The notes under the pieces: model-generated
Told to the model about the DNA's origin: nothing
Seen by the model: the letters and a program-made list of their open reading frames with translations, nothing else
Database searches by the model: none
Translations under genes and position numbers: made by a program
In this document: piece by piece, positions 47,608 to 55,806 of the stretch
Layout of the letters: each line of letters starts with the position of its first letter
Position numbering within the stretch: the first letter of the stretch is position 1
Source: an uncultured Tateyamaria sp.
Lineage (GTDB): Bacteria; Pseudomonadota; Alphaproteobacteria; Rhodobacterales; Rhodobacteraceae
Direction of reading: 5' to 3'
Assembly: GCF_947503045.1 (NCBI RefSeq)
Contig: NZ_CANNCF010000001.1
Span: 124,001-188,000, forward strand
Length of the DNA stretch: 64,000 nucleotides

Positions 47608-48086
47608 CCCCCGAAGACATCGCCAAACTGCCCTATCGCCGCAATGTGGGCGTCATGGTGATCAATGCTGCGGGCGACGTCTGGGTTGGTCAGCGCAATG
47701 ACCGCTACCGCGATGCCTGGCAAATGCCCCAAGGCGGCATCGACAAGGGCGAAGACGCCCGCGCCGCCGCCCTGCGCGAGTTGGAAGAAGAGACCGGGAT
47801 CACCCCCGATCTGGTCGACGTGGTCGCCGAATCCGCCGACTGGATTCCCTACGAACTGCCCCACGACCTGATCCCCAAGCTGTGGAACGGCAAATATCGC
47901 GGGCAGGAACAGAAATGGTTCCTCTTGCGCTTTACCGGCGCCGACGCACAGGTGAACATCGAGACCGAGGATCCGGAATTTTCGGCCTGGCGCTGGATGC
48001 CGCCCGCCGAGTTGCCCGACGCCATCGTGCCGTTCAAACGTGACGTCTATGTTGCGGTGCTCAAGGCCTTTGCCGATCACCTCTAG
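47604..48086 (+). CDS. rppH: RNA pyrophosphohydrolase (Nudix)
   Basis: The 160-residue Nudix hydrolase removes pyrophosphate from 5'-triphosphate RNA ends and so opens transcripts to decay. The Nudix box is [20 protein letters not shown] followed by TGI, with [18 protein letters not shown] before it and QKWFLLRF after it, as in RppH/YgdP. Length is normal. It overlaps the preceding acetyltransferase gene by 4 nt. Confidence 0.95.
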   Translation: MTPEDIAKLPYRRNVGVMVINAAGDVWVGQRNDRYRDAWQMPQGGIDKGEDARAAALRELEEETGITPDLVDVVAESADWIPYELPHDLIPKLWNGKYRGQEQKWFLLRFTGADAQVNIETEDPEFSAWRWMPPAELPDAIVPFKRDVYVAVLKAFADHL

Positions 48087-48101
48087 CGCCCTGCCACCCC
48101 C

Positions 48102-48116
48102 TGTTATTGCATAACA
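48102..48116. promoter_or_regulatory. Zur-like palindrome upstream of secreted Cys-rich protein
   Basis: TGTTAT-TGC-ATAACA is a perfect inverted repeat with a 3-nt centre, 71 bp before the start of the 48188 gene. The form resembles Zur/Fur-family boxes with TGTTAT arms. It may instead belong to a transcript 3' end of rppH, since it starts 15 nt past that stop codon. Confidence 0.4.
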
Positions 48117-48187
48117 ACAGCCCCCATATCAGGTTGGAACACGGTTGAATGGACCTTACTCCGTTCCAGGGTGAAGGAAGGTGAAGT

Positions 48188-48670
48188 ATGCGTTTTTTGG
48201 TTCTTGCGTTGATGGTTTTGCCCTTGCCGGCCTTTGCCCTGTCTTGCATGTCCCATGGGGTCAGCGATGCCTATCTTGAGGCGGCCAATGCCGAAGAGGG
48301 CTATGTGCCGGTGCTGGGCGAGCTGAGCTTTGATCCCGAGATGCTGCCTAAAGTCGATTGGGAAAAGCAGACCGAAGTGCCACCTACAACCCTGATCCCG
48401 GCCACCTTCAAGGGCAAGGCTCTGGGTCCGCGCGGCGTACCGCAGATCTTTGAGACCGATGTCGTGCTTGAGGTGCAGTGCGCAGGTCCGTGGTGTCCGT
48501 CGCCCGCGCCGGGCGAAATGCTCGGCTTTTTGCGCAAAACCTCGCACAGCTATGTGCTGCACACGAATGCCTGCGGCGGGTTCCTGTTTGGCAATCCCCA
48601 AGAAGAACAGATCACGGAATTGCAGGACTGCCTCGCGGGGCGGCAATGCGAATCCTCGGCTCTGCGCTAG
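48188..48670 (+). CDS. Secreted cysteine-containing protein, function unknown
   Basis: The 160-residue protein has a signal peptide (MRFLVLALMVLPLPAFA) and six mature-region cysteines: CMSHG near the N-terminus, QCAGPWCPSP, ACGGF, and DCLAGRQC near the end. This suggests disulfides in the periplasm or outside. I do not recognise a family. GAAGGAAGG precedes the ATG. The 3' end overlaps the convergent acetyltransferase gene by 4 nt. Confidence 0.75.
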   Translation: MRFLVLALMVLPLPAFALSCMSHGVSDAYLEAANAEEGYVPVLGELSFDPEMLPKVDWEKQTEVPPTTLIPATFKGKALGPRGVPQIFETDVVLEVQCAGPWCPSPAPGEMLGFLRKTSHSYVLHTNACGGFLFGNPQEEQITELQDCLAGRQCESSALR

Positions 48671-49212
48671 GGGTCGATGATCGGCACATGCGGCGCGAGG
48701 CTGCGGTCATAGCCATGCGCGACCCTTGGGTCGTCATCAATCTCGATCTTTTGCATGACGGGGACAAACCCGGATCGCTGATAGAACGAAAGTGCCTGCG
48801 GGCTGTCGATGCTGCAGGTGTGGACGTGAAACCGTTCGATCGGCGCGGCAAAGGCGTGTTCCACCGCGCGGTCCATCAGATAGGCCCCCGCCCCTGACCC
48901 GATCAGCGCCGGGGTCAGCCCGAAATAGGCCAACTCACAGGCGCCACCTTCGCGAAAATCAAGCTCGAGAAGGGCCTCGGCCCGTCCGTCTTTCATCAAG
49001 GTAAAGAGGCGGACGAGCGGATCTTCAAGAATCGCGGCCAAGGCAGCATCAGACAACAACGTGCGCCCGTACCACAGCCAGTCCTCGCCAACCCGGCGAA
49101 ACAGATCGCGATAGGTGGCGACGTCCGGCTTTAATTCGACGAACTCCAACCCGGCGGGCAAGGATGCGCCCCGGCTCTGCGGTGCACGCATCTCCAGATA
49201 AGTGACGACCAT
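48667..49212 (-). CDS. GNAT-family N-acetyltransferase
   Basis: The 181-residue protein contains the GNAT core ELAYFGLTPALIGSGAGAYL and SPQALSFYQRSGF, with RFHVHTC before it. The acceptor is unknown. ATG 49212 is favoured by AAGGTGGCG upstream and the conserved-looking MVVTYLEMRAP start; the frame is open to earlier ATG 49257 with a weaker site. It lies 100 bp downstream of the PfkB kinase gene on the same strand. Confidence 0.87.
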   Translation of the reverse strand: MVVTYLEMRAPQSRGASLPAGLEFVELKPDVATYRDLFRRVGEDWLWYGRTLLSDAALAAILEDPLVRLFTLMKDGRAEALLELDFREGGACELAYFGLTPALIGSGAGAYLMDRAVEHAFAAPIERFHVHTCSIDSPQALSFYQRSGFVPVMQKIEIDDDPRVAHGYDRSLAPHVPIIDP

Positions 49213-49313
49213 CGCCACCTTGCCCGGGGGAACGTCGTGAAACCCGTCACTCAGCATCGCTTCATTGTTCCAAAAATATGCAAATCCAACCGCGCAGCTT
49301 GGCTGACCCGCGC

Positions 49314-50303
49314 CTATTCCAGACCGGCCGCCGCGAATTGTTGTCTCATATCGATTTGCGGGCGTGGGCCGACATGGCTGATCACCTCGGCCGCACACAG
49401 GTTGCCCATCCGCCCGCAGGTGGCCAGATCGCGACCCGTTGCGAGGCCATAGATGAACCCGGCGGCAAACTGGTCGCCCGCGCCGGTGGCATCAACAGGG
49501 GTGACCGTCTCGACCGGGATGTCATGGCGTTCGCCGCGACCCATGATCGTGACGCCATCGCCCGAGCGGGTGCAGACCATCAGGTCGATCATGCCTGCAG
49601 TCTTGGCCATCGCGGCCTCAAGGTCGTCGGTCTCGAACAGGGACATGATCTCGTGCTCGTTGCCGATCACATAGTCAAGCTCGTTGCCGATCATGTCGAG
49701 GAAGTCCGCGCGGTGACGGTCTACGCAGAACGGATCGGAAATGGCGATCCCCGCCTTGCCACCCGCAGCGCGGGTCAGGCGCGAGGCCTGACGGAAGGCC
49801 TCTTTGCCCTTGTCCTTGTCGAAGAGATACCCTTCGAGAAACATCATCTCGGCGTTTGAGGCAACCGCATCCGGCACGTCCTCGGGACCGAGTTCGGTTG
49901 AAATGCCCAGATAGGTATTCAGAGACCGCTCGCCATCCGGCGTGACAAAGATCATGCAGCGCGAGGTGGGCAATTCGCCGCCCGGCACGGGGGCGTTCAC
50001 GAAGTCGGTGCCGCTGTCCTGCATGGATTGGGCATAGAACTTACCCAGCGTGTCGTCATGCACGCGCCCGATAAAGGCCGTGGGCAGACCCAGCGCGCCG
50101 ACGCCCGCCACGGTGTTGGCCACCGCGCCACCCGGAGTCTGCAACCGGTCGTCCATCGCACCGTAAAGCACCTCACCCCGGTCCCGTTCGATCAGTTGCA
50201 TGATCCCTTTTTCGATCCCCATCAGGTCCAGAAAGGAATCGTCGGCATGAGAGATCACATCGACAACGGCATTGCCGATGCCCACCAGCGTGTATTTGGT
50301 CAT
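49314..50303 (-). CDS. PfkB-family carbohydrate/adenosine kinase
   Basis: The 329-residue kinase has GIGNAVVDV near the N-terminus, the substrate-binding GGAVANTVAGVGALG near residue 58-72, and the catalytic DATGAGDQFAAGFIYG near residue 275. The extended sequence resembles the adenosine kinase/ribokinase-like group of alphaproteobacteria; the sugar or nucleoside is inferred only loosely. Its start overlaps the nth stop by 4 nt, so it is translated behind nth. Confidence 0.88.
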   Translation of the reverse strand: MTKYTLVGIGNAVVDVISHADDSFLDLMGIEKGIMQLIERDRGEVLYGAMDDRLQTPGGAVANTVAGVGALGLPTAFIGRVHDDTLGKFYAQSMQDSGTDFVNAPVPGGELPTSRCMIFVTPDGERSLNTYLGISTELGPEDVPDAVASNAEMMFLEGYLFDKDKGKEAFRQASRLTRAAGGKAGIAISDPFCVDRHRADFLDMIGNELDYVIGNEHEIMSLFETDDLEAAMAKTAGMIDLMVCTRSGDGVTIMGRGERHDIPVETVTPVDATGAGDQFAAGFIYGLATGRDLATCGRMGNLCAAEVISHVGPRPQIDMRQQFAAAGLE

Positions 50304-50944
50304 TCAGTTTTATCCTCAAAGGGGCAGAGATCGCGGATGATGCAGGCGCCGCATTTGGGCTTGCGCGCCACGCATGTATACCGGCCGTGCAGGATCATCC
50401 AGTGATGGGCGTGCAATTGAAAATCGGCCGGGATGTTGTCTTCGATGGCGCGCTCGACCGCGTCCACGGTCTTGCCCGGCGCGATGCCGGTGCGGTTGCC
50501 GAGGCGAAAGATGTGGGTGTCGACGGCCTGCGCGGGATGGGACCACCACATGTTCAGCACCACGTTGGCGGTCTTGCGCCCCACGCCGGGCAGGGACTGC
50601 AGGGCGGCGCGGGAGTTGGGGACCTCGCCGCCGTAGTCATCCACCAGGATCTGGCTCAGCTTCATCACGTTCTTGGCCTTCTGGCGGAACAGACCGATGG
50701 TCTTGATGTGCTCGGTCAGCCCTTCAAGTCCGAGGTCCAGCATTTTCTGCGGCGTGTCGGCCACCTGGAACAGGGCGCGGGTGGCGTTGTTGACGCCGGC
50801 ATCGGTGGCCTGCGCGGACAGGGCCACGGCCACGACGAGGGTGTAGACGTTCACGTGCTCCAGCTCGCCCTTGGGTTCGGGGTCGGCGGTCTGGAACCGG
50901 GAAAAGATCGCGCGGATCGTGTGGTAATCGAGTTGCTTGGCCAT
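50300..50944 (-). CDS. nth: Endonuclease III
   Basis: The 214-residue DNA glycosylase/AP lyase removes oxidised pyrimidines. The helix-hairpin-helix LPGVGRKTANVVL holds the catalytic Lys, VDTHIFRLGNRTG the catalytic Asp, and the C-terminus carries the [4Fe-4S] ligands Cys-x6-Cys-x2-Cys-x5-Cys in CVARKPKCGACIIRDLC. ATG 50944 begins MAKQLDYHTI; the frame is open into the dispersed repeat upstream, but that part is not homologous. It is followed by the overlapping kinase gene. Confidence 0.96.
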   Translation of the reverse strand: MAKQLDYHTIRAIFSRFQTADPEPKGELEHVNVYTLVVAVALSAQATDAGVNNATRALFQVADTPQKMLDLGLEGLTEHIKTIGLFRQKAKNVMKLSQILVDDYGGEVPNSRAALQSLPGVGRKTANVVLNMWWSHPAQAVDTHIFRLGNRTGIAPGKTVDAVERAIEDNIPADFQLHAHHWMILHGRYTCVARKPKCGACIIRDLCPFEDKTE

Positions 50945-51010
50945 GGGGCGTGGTATGGGGATTTTTGCCCCGCGCGGCAAGAGAGGGCTGCTGCGGCACG
51001 TCAAATGAGG

Positions 51011-51082
51011 TGTCCCACGCTGGGACATGAGGTGGGGTAAGCAATTTCAAGGACTTACAGAGGCGGATTAGTCATTTGTTCA
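51011..51082 (-). repeat. 72-nt dispersed element, copy 3
   Basis: Read on the minus strand it runs TGAAC, CTAATCCGCCTCTGTAAG, TTGAAAT, 16-nt spacer and the palindrome TGTCCCAGCGTGGGACA (plus-strand 51011-51027). It lies upstream of nth, pointing towards it. Total length and spacing equal copies 1 and 2. Confidence 0.85.
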
Positions 51083-51362
51083 TAATTGCCCCGCCAGCCA
51101 GCGCGGATACCCCGGCCATATGGCGAATTCTCAAGGCAGGTATATGCCCAGAGCGGGGGTCGTGAAATCCGCCTGTGTTGCCCGAAACGATGGGTAGACA
51201 CCCGTGTCGTTTGGGCGGGCGTGTCGTGGCTCAGAGAGCGCGCACGCACGCGCGCGATGTATCGGGAGAACCGGCGTGTCTTGGCGTGTCGCGATGCAGC
51301 GCCTTCCCGCAGGGCGCGAATGCAGACGTGTGACTGTTTCGCAACCGCTGATCCGCGTTAAC
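51083..51362. other. Gap upstream of VPLPA-CTERM gene, no gene seen
   Basis: About 280 bp hold only short open frames with no ribosome sites or family resemblance. There is a long purine/pyrimidine alternating stretch (GCGCGCACGCACGCGCGCG near 51237-51256). No terminator or RNA gene was recognised. Confidence 0.5.
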
Positions 51363-51379
51363 ATTGTTTCGTAAACAAT
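51363..51379. promoter_or_regulatory. 17-nt perfect palindrome upstream of VPLPA-CTERM gene
   Basis: ATTGTTTCGTAAACAAT is a perfect inverted repeat with a 3-nt centre, 66 bp before the chosen gene start. Its AT-rich form in otherwise GC-rich DNA and its location fit an operator for a dimeric regulator. The regulator is unknown. Confidence 0.5.
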
Positions 51380-51444
51380 CATTGCGTCACGCGGTTCAAG
51401 TCGTGTACCGATCATAGACTATGGTAAACAAAGGGTTACAATTA

Positions 51445-52254
51445 ATGGGTTATTTCAGAACACTTAGCGCAACCGTTTTGGTTTCTGCCGCAATGGCGAC
51501 CTCCGGATTTGCAGCAACTCTGCTTGCGGTCAACGACGCGTCGAACACGTTGGTTTCCATCGATACGGACACCAGCGCAGTCACCACAATTGGCGCATTG
51601 GGCACCGGCCTCAGCTTTGGCGGTCTTGCCTATGACGGCAATTCGGGCACGCTTTACATGGTTGGCGGGCGCAGCAACAACAGCCTCTATACCGTTGACA
51701 CCGGGACTGGTGCAGCCACGCTGGTTGGATCGCATGGCATCACGGATATGTTCGGGTTGGCCTTCGACACCACGAACAATGTGCTTTACGGGTCCGTATT
51801 CGGCGGAAACACTCCGCTATACACAATCGACACAGCGACCGGTGCAGCGACTGCATCTACACCTGCAATGTCGGCGCGTATCGGTAGCCTTGGCTACAAC
51901 TCGACAAACGACACATTGTACGGCCTGTCCGCGGGCTCGGGCGATCTGTTTGAAATCGACCGTACATCCGGCGCACAGACCCTGTTGGGGAATGGCGGAT
52001 TTGTAAACAATGCGGGTCTGGCTGTTGATGATTCCACTGGTATCGTGTTTGCGGCGGATCATTCGGGCAACCTGTTTTCCTATGACCCGAACAACGCCTT
52101 CGCGCGGACAACTCTGGCGACGGGTCTTGGCCAATTGACAGGCCTGACCGTTCTGGCCGAAGCGCCACCTGCGGTGCCACTGCCTGCCGGTCTGCCCCTT
52201 CTGATTGGTGGCATTGCCGCCTTTGGCTTTATGCGCCGTCGCAAGACCGCCTGA
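51445..52254 (+). CDS. Exported repeat protein with VPLPA-CTERM sorting signal
   Basis: The 269-residue protein has a signal peptide (MGYFRTLSATVLVSAAMATSGFA), a body of repeated units of about 40 residues (LYTVDTGTGAATLVG, LYTIDTATGAAT, LFEIDRTSGAQTLLG) suggesting a beta-propeller. It ends in VPLPAGLPLLIGGIAAFGFM followed by RRRK, the VPLPA-CTERM tripartite tail recognised by exosortase-type systems of Rhodobacterales. It is expected to be sorted to the surface. ATG 51445 has AAAGGG upstream; ATG 51421 is an alternative. A terminator follows. Confidence 0.88.
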   Translation: MGYFRTLSATVLVSAAMATSGFAATLLAVNDASNTLVSIDTDTSAVTTIGALGTGLSFGGLAYDGNSGTLYMVGGRSNNSLYTVDTGTGAATLVGSHGITDMFGLAFDTTNNVLYGSVFGGNTPLYTIDTATGAATASTPAMSARIGSLGYNSTNDTLYGLSAGSGDLFEIDRTSGAQTLLGNGGFVNNAGLAVDDSTGIVFAADHSGNLFSYDPNNAFARTTLATGLGQLTGLTVLAEAPPAVPLPAGLPLLIGGIAAFGFMRRRKTA

Positions 52255-52275
52255 TCGCCTTACAGCTTTGAAAAG

Positions 52276-52305
52276 ACGCCCGGAGGTTTGCCTTCGGGCG
52301 TTTTT
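52276..52305 (+). terminator. Rho-independent terminator of the VPLPA-CTERM gene
   Basis: The stem ACGCCCGGAGG/CCTTCGGGCGT (one G-T pair) with a TTTG loop is followed by TTTTT at 52301-52305. It lies 21 nt past the stop codon. Confidence 0.9.
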
Positions 52306-52620
52306 CGTTTGTGCGCCATTGGAGCAGGTACGTGATGGATGTCTGCGGGACCCGCTGCGCGTATGGTGCCGATCCGGGCGCCCCGCCGCCGTTGCGAGGC
52401 CAAGGACGGCGCGGCCTCAAGTTTGAGGGATGGCGTGCACAGGACGGCTGTTCGCGCCCATGCCCATCGGGAGCCTTGCGCTCGCCAGTTTTGGGCAGCG
52501 AAACGGCCCCTCTGCGCTGAGCGACAGTTCCGTCCGGTTTCGGCCGTGTACGATTTGGGCAATCTTGCCCAATCCCGAAAAGCGAATCTTTCCTAACGTC
52601 AATCCATCGACACTTTGACA
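52306..52620. other. Gap between VPLPA-CTERM gene and small exported genes, no gene seen
   Basis: About 315 bp hold only short overlapping frames on both strands with no ribosome sites or family signatures. The part 52490-52590 is weakly reminiscent of the degenerate units at 8817-9591 (GATTTGGG context), but not enough to call a copy. The promoter for the next gene should lie near 52560-52620. Confidence 0.45.
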
Positions 52621-52632
52621 GGGAAAAGACCA

Positions 52633-52878
52633 ATGACTCATTTCACAAAGAACATTCTTCGCATGATTGCAGCGACATGCATCGTTTCGGTTTCGGCGCT
52701 TAGCGCGCCTGCTTTTGCACAAGGTTACGGCAACCCGTTTCCGCCAAATTTGACCTTCCCCGAACCAGTGGCCTTTGAGGGCAAAACCTTCTGGTGCATG
52801 CTCACGCATTGTCAGTCTGCCGCCACCTCCACCGTGACAAAGGCCCGCACGCCGCGCGTGCCCAAGGCCGGAGAATGA
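52633..52878 (+). CDS. Small exported protein
   Basis: The 81-residue protein has a signal peptide (MTHFTKNILRMIAATCIVSV continuing to SAPAFA) and a short mature part with PFPPNLTFPEPVAFEG and two cysteines (WCMLTHCQ) that could form a tight disulfide or bind a metal. The ATG is preceded by AGGGAAA. It ends 3 nt before the next start and is probably co-transcribed with it. No family was recognised. Confidence 0.65.
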   Translation: MTHFTKNILRMIAATCIVSVSALSAPAFAQGYGNPFPPNLTFPEPVAFEGKTFWCMLTHCQSAATSTVTKARTPRVPKAGE

Positions 52879-52880
52879 TC

Positions 52881-53351
52881 ATGAAGATGTCTTTCTTTAT
52901 CGCAGCCGCTCTGATCGCCACAGGCGCAAGCGCAGATACGACAATTGACATGACGACGGCGCTGAAAGGCACAACCGCGCGTCAGATGACCGTGTTTTCC
53001 GAGGGCCACATGGCTGGGACGCTGGCCAGCACATATGAGCGTATCGAGGCCGGAGACGGCCATCCGATGACAGGGATGACAGGCACATGCACGGGCCACA
53101 TGATCGTGCAGCTGCCGGCGGGGTCGGGCGGCGGTCTGTGCGCGTTCAGCAATGACGCGGGCGACCGGATGGTGATCACCTATGATATCACGGGTCTGAA
53201 CCGCGATGGCGGAGTTTCGGGATCATGGATCGCCCATGGCGGCGGCGGCACGATGGCAGGCGTTCAGGGCGGCGGCAGCTTTGTGAACGGGCCGGACGCG
53301 GAGGACGGGACATTTGATCAACAGGTGACAGGGGCCATCACGCTTCCCTGA
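52881..53351 (+). CDS. Exported protein, function unknown
   Basis: The 156-residue protein has a signal peptide (MKMSFFIAAALIATGASA) and a glycine-rich, beta-type mature chain (GGGGTMAGVQGGGSF near the end) with two cysteines (TCTGH and LCAFS). ATG 52881 has GGAG 7 nt upstream; ATG 52875 is in frame and overlaps the previous stop. It is likely periplasmic or surface-associated. No family was recognised. A terminator follows. Confidence 0.75.
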   Translation: MKMSFFIAAALIATGASADTTIDMTTALKGTTARQMTVFSEGHMAGTLASTYERIEAGDGHPMTGMTGTCTGHMIVQLPAGSGGGLCAFSNDAGDRMVITYDITGLNRDGGVSGSWIAHGGGGTMAGVQGGGSFVNGPDAEDGTFDQQVTGAITLP

Positions 53352-53375
53352 GCAGAGGTCGCGACCTTTGCGGAG

Positions 53376-53406
53376 TTGCCGGGACCTTAGGGACCCGGCA
53401 ATTTTT
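53376..53406 (+). terminator. Rho-independent terminator, overlapping the LuxR gene end
   Basis: The stem TTGCCGGG/CCCGGCAA (53376-53383 and 53394-53401) is followed by TTTTT. It ends plus-strand transcripts of the exported-protein gene and includes the last codons and stop of the convergent LuxR-type gene. Confidence 0.85.
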
Positions 53407-54613
53407 GTGCTTCGAACAGATGCGGGTCGTCGCCGTCGAACATTGCCCCCACCGTGCGGAAGACCGACAGGGCCTCGGACAGTTCGCGGGTCGAGGACAC
53501 GCCGACCTTGTCATGCACGGCCTGAATCTGGTTGCGGATGGTTTTTTCTGCCCGGTTCTGGGCTTCGGCGATCCGGGCCGGGGATTGGCCTGCGACCAGG
53601 GCGCTGCACACTTCGGCCTCGCGTCCCGTCAAGCCAAAGACATCCTGCAGAAGGCCGGTATTGACCGCTGTTTCGCCCATTGTCCCGACGAATACAGCGT
53701 AGAGTTGCCCGCATTCGAAAACGTCCTGCTCGCTTTTTATGTTCGTCATCATCGAGGGGCTGAATGGCGTGATGCACAGCGACACAGGTCCCTCCATAAG
53801 GTCCACGCGCAGCCCGCGCGGTTCGCGGTCGCGGTCGGCATCGCGCAGAGCCCTTTGGAAATCAGTGTTGTCATGATCCTCGATCATGGCGATGCGGTTC
53901 ACAGGCGAGCAGGCAAACAAGGACATGCGATCAATCAGTCGTTGCCCCGCCGCATTTGTCATTTGCAACACACCGCCCGCGTCGATGATGATCAGCGGCA
54001 GCGCAATTGCGTCAAGGAACCCCTTGTAGGTTTCGGCCACTTCCTTGGCCATGTAGAGCGCCCGTGCAATCCGTGCACCGCGCACGATATGGGGGGAAAG
54101 CAATCTGAGCAGCTTGGTCAGCCCGTCGTAATCAGGCGCGGGCTCTGCATGTTCGATCTCAAAAAAGTTGAGCGTGGCATAGCGGCTGCTGCTGACTGCG
54201 AAAATGACGCCCGTCCAGTGGCTGCATCCCATGTGCTTGAGGCCGTTTTTGTAGAGTGCCGAGTTTCGCAATTCCTCGTCTGTCATGACATTGCGGGAGA
54301 TGCGCGGAGCGCCCGGAGCAGGTGTGTCGTTTCGCGTGATTTGGCGAAATGACTCCGTCATGTCATCGGGCGCCTCGTACCGTCCATCGTCTGTCAGCGT
54401 TTCGTAGACGCTTTGCAATGGCTGCGCGACGAAGTTGCCGGGGCTGTAGGCCCCGATGACTTTTGGCCCGTCAAATGTCTGGCACATGCTGAGGAAACCG
54501 GGAAAGAGGCCGTGGATACGCCGTTGCAGGCTCGACCATTGGTTCGTCTCAAGCGCGCTGTCATAGACGAGGCCGATCAGGTCGCTGAGATCTTGGTGTG
54601 AGAGGGTGTTCAT
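53387..54613 (-). CDS. LuxR-type transcriptional regulator with PAS-like N-terminus
   Basis: The 408-residue protein ends in a LuxR helix-turn-helix (GLTGREAEVCSALVAGQSPA, then AEKTIRNQIQAVHDKVGVSS). The long N-terminal part holds a PAS-like segment near residue 195-240 (LDAIALPLIIIDAGGVLQMT). No acyl-homoserine-lactone-binding signature is seen, so it is an orphan or stress-type LuxR regulator. ATG 54613 starts MNTLSHQDL; the same frame is open far upstream, but only as a shadow of the ada-type gene. It is divergent from that gene. Confidence 0.85.
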   Translation of the reverse strand: MNTLSHQDLSDLIGLVYDSALETNQWSSLQRRIHGLFPGFLSMCQTFDGPKVIGAYSPGNFVAQPLQSVYETLTDDGRYEAPDDMTESFRQITRNDTPAPGAPRISRNVMTDEELRNSALYKNGLKHMGCSHWTGVIFAVSSSRYATLNFFEIEHAEPAPDYDGLTKLLRLLSPHIVRGARIARALYMAKEVAETYKGFLDAIALPLIIIDAGGVLQMTNAAGQRLIDRMSLFACSPVNRIAMIEDHDNTDFQRALRDADRDREPRGLRVDLMEGPVSLCITPFSPSMMTNIKSEQDVFECGQLYAVFVGTMGETAVNTGLLQDVFGLTGREAEVCSALVAGQSPARIAEAQNRAEKTIRNQIQAVHDKVGVSSTRELSEALSVFRTVGAMFDGDDPHLFEAQKLPGP

Positions 54614-54784
54614 GGATCGCAGTTTTTCCTGATGCCCGCAGCGTAGCGAGGACGCCGTCGTCTTGTCCAGTCTTGAGCCCGTTTGGTGCTGTGGCATCCG
54701 CCGCGTGCGCTGATCTCGTGGGCCCGGTACATTTGGCGCAGGAATCGGGTCGCACGAGGGCTGGGCGTGGCATAAGTATGGGGC

Positions 54785-55645
54785 ATGGAACAGTCTGCAT
54801 ATCTCACCCCCGATCAGGGCTATCATTTCAACGTCATGCGCCGTGCCATCGACCTGATCGATGCTGCCGAGGACCCGCTGAGCCTTGATGCGCTGGCGAG
54901 TGAGATGGGCATGAGCCCGGCCCATTTTCAGCGCATCTTTTCCCGCTGGGTGGGCGTGTCGCCCAAGCGGTACCAGCAATATCTCGCGCTGGGGCACGCC
55001 AAGGCCCTGTTGTCGGAACGTTTCACCACGCTTGAGACCGCCCATGCCTCGGGGCTGAGCGGGTCGGGGCGGCTGCACGATCTGTTCCTGCGCTGGGAGG
55101 CGATGAGCCCCGGTGAGTTTGCCAAGGGCGGCGCGGGTCTGACCATCTATTGGGGGTGGTTTGACAGCCCCTTTGGGCTGGCCCTCGTGATGGGCACCGA
55201 CAAGGGCATCTGCGGCCTCGGCTTTGCCGCCGAGATGGGCGAGGACTGGGCCATGCAGGACCTTGTGCGCCGCTGGCCCCGCGCCGATTTCGTCGAGGAC
55301 CCGATGCGGCTGCGCCCTTGGGTGCTGGCCGCCTTTGGCGCGGAGGAGGCCGAGTTGAGCCATGCGCCGCTCTACCTGATTGGCGCGCCCTTTCAGATCA
55401 AGGTCTGGGAGGCGCTGTTGCGCATTCCAAGCGGCCACGTGACCACCTATTCCGAGATCGCAGGCTCCATCGGCAATCCCCGTGCCGTCCGCGCCGTGGG
55501 CACCGCCGTGGGCCGCAACCCGGTCAGCTGGCTGATCCCCTGCCACCGCGCCTTGCGCAAGTCGGGCGGCCTTGGGGGCTATCATTGGGGGCTGCCGGTC
55601 AAGCGGGCGCTGCTCGCCTATGAATCGGCGCGCGCCGAGGCCTGA
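54785..55645 (+). CDS. Ada-like methylated-DNA--protein-cysteine methyltransferase with AraC domain
   Basis: The 286-residue protein joins an AraC-type helix-turn-helix (residues 15-115: LSLDALASEMGMSPAHFQRI) to an alkyltransferase domain with the acceptor Cys253 in IPCHRALRKSGG. The N-terminal zinc-finger methylphosphotriester domain of E. coli Ada is missing. It repairs O6-alkylguanine and may regulate transcription. The start at 54785 lies 171 bp from the divergent LuxR gene. Confidence 0.92.
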   Translation: MEQSAYLTPDQGYHFNVMRRAIDLIDAAEDPLSLDALASEMGMSPAHFQRIFSRWVGVSPKRYQQYLALGHAKALLSERFTTLETAHASGLSGSGRLHDLFLRWEAMSPGEFAKGGAGLTIYWGWFDSPFGLALVMGTDKGICGLGFAAEMGEDWAMQDLVRRWPRADFVEDPMRLRPWVLAAFGAEEAELSHAPLYLIGAPFQIKVWEALLRIPSGHVTTYSEIAGSIGNPRAVRAVGTAVGRNPVSWLIPCHRALRKSGGLGGYHWGLPVKRALLAYESARAEA

Positions 55646-55760
55646 GAGGCCAGCATAGATGCGCATCCGCACCAAATTTGCGTGCGCAAGATGCCGCTTA
55701 TGTGAAATTCCCCCTATTTTGTGGGAACCTGTCATGCCTATCTTGTGTTCATCATAAGGT

Positions 55761-55785
55761 GCCCCGCCCGAACGGGGCCCGTTTT
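55761..55785 (+). terminator. Possible terminator upstream of OmpA lipoprotein gene
   Basis: GCCCCG-CCCGAA-CGGGGC is a perfect 6-bp stem with a 6-nt loop followed by CCGTTTT. It may end transcripts coming from the ada-type gene 116 bp upstream, or form a leader hairpin for the lipoprotein mRNA. Confidence 0.45.
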
Positions 55786-55806
55786 CGAAGGCAGTAGGAT
55801 AGACCA

